Source: Plasmodiophora brassicae (lineage: Eukaryota > Endomyxa > Phytomyxea > Plasmodiophorida > Plasmodiophoridae). From it: a stretch of DNA of 64,000 nt. The DNA lies in assembly GCA_039704465.1 (NCBI GenBank), contig JASFAU010000008.1:1054001-1118000 (forward strand). Direction: 5' to 3'. Shown here piece by piece: positions 63,772 through 64,000 of this stretch (position 1 is the first letter of the stretch; each line of letters starts with the position of its first letter). A program made the translations under genes and the position numbers. The notes below the pieces were generated by a model that saw nothing but the letters and a program-made list of their open reading frames with translations, searched no databases and was not told the DNA's origin.

Positions 63772-64000
63772 ATGATATTGCCTATCGTCCTCGTCCTTCT
63801 CCTCTGGCCGTCGGCGTCCCGCTTCAGTGCTACCTTTCGTTTCACGATGGCCGGCGGCGCGCGCAACATGCAGAGGGAATCCCGTGCCACAGACAGCGAT
63901 AATTCACGAGCACTGTATAATCACCGATATTGTCCCGCTCCGGTGCATTAACCATGTCTGTTCAGAGTTGTCAGCGGCTGTATTATCCCCCGTGTTACGG
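63772..64000 (+). CDS. Start of a fourth secreted LRR-array gene, cut by window end
   Basis: Exon 1 (63772-63914) starts MILPIVLVLLLWPSASRFSA, a signal peptide like that of LRR gene 2 (including the FRFT/VRFT motif after it), and ends in phase 2 at a gtataa donor. A 51-nt intron ends at ctgttcag (63965), and exon 2 begins LVVSGCIIPRVT, similar in position to the first, atypical LRR exon of gene 1. Same phase and layout as the other array members. The rest lies outside the window, so LRR number and any extra domain are unknown. Confidence 0.7.

Noticed and set aside
56759..64000. CRISPR-like reading of the regularly spaced repeats
   Set aside because: The periodicity of about 130 bp reflects 72-nt coding exons plus introns in a eukaryotic gene; sequence identity between units is low at DNA level and they encode LRRs.
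1..64000. tRNA or rRNA genes
   Set aside because: None was recognised by eye; the tRNA-like sequence at the copia primer-binding sites covers only an anticodon arm and is explained by priming.

Overview
This window is eukaryotic nuclear DNA. The genes carry many short GT-AG introns (41-88 nt where I could place them), they are packed tightly on both strands, and the right half is GC-rich. The other half is filled with LTR retrotransposons, CACTA-type DNA transposons and a LINE remnant. Compact genes with roughly 50-80 nt introns, secreted LRR genes and chromodomain Ty3 elements would fit a small-genome protist; a phytomyxid such as Plasmodiophora is one candidate. No diagnostic marker is present, so that is inference only.

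Layout. (i) 1-39.1 kb is transposon territory. 1-2.8 kb holds a minus-strand Tnp2-like transposase; 3.3-4.0 kb a small spliced gene; 4.1-4.5 kb an array of a palindromic GCTACA/TGTAGC motif; 4.85-7.5 kb a 5'-truncated Ty3/gypsy element with chromodomain. 8.5-27.6 kb is a three-level nest: CACTA element 2 is split by CACTA element 1 (8907-24725, 3-bp TSD), which is itself split by two near-identical Ty1/copia elements (10800-16045 and 17023-22253, 5-bp TSDs). 28.0-28.4 kb is a gypsy tail, 29.7-32.4 kb a rearranged copia, 32.4-36.1 kb a second gypsy, 36.3-37.4 kb a LINE fragment, and 37.5-38.5 kb a large inverted duplication of a gag-like gene.

(ii) 39.4-56.2 kb is a gene-dense host segment: a Derlin (ER-associated degradation), a Puf6/PUM3-like RNA-binding protein, an AAAP-type amino-acid transporter (nine exons resolved), a small charged protein, a TMEM151-like membrane protein, chaperonin subunit CCT-theta, a Cys-rich type I membrane protein, a coiled-coil protein, a PUT/LAT-like polyamine or amino-acid transporter, and an ankyrin plus JmjC/cupin-like protein with an N-terminal membrane anchor.

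(iii) 56.7-64.0 kb is a tandem array of four secreted LRR genes on the plus strand, the last cut by the window edge. Nearly every LRR is one 72-nt exon flanked by phase-2 introns, so repeat number can change by exon duplication without breaking the frame. The third gene has a signal peptide and then a domain resembling SKP1 fused directly to ten LRRs. It is the most unusual gene seen here, because SKP1 normally reaches LRRs through a separate F-box protein. Gene models were spliced by hand from the sequence; where exon lengths are given, they sum to a multiple of three.
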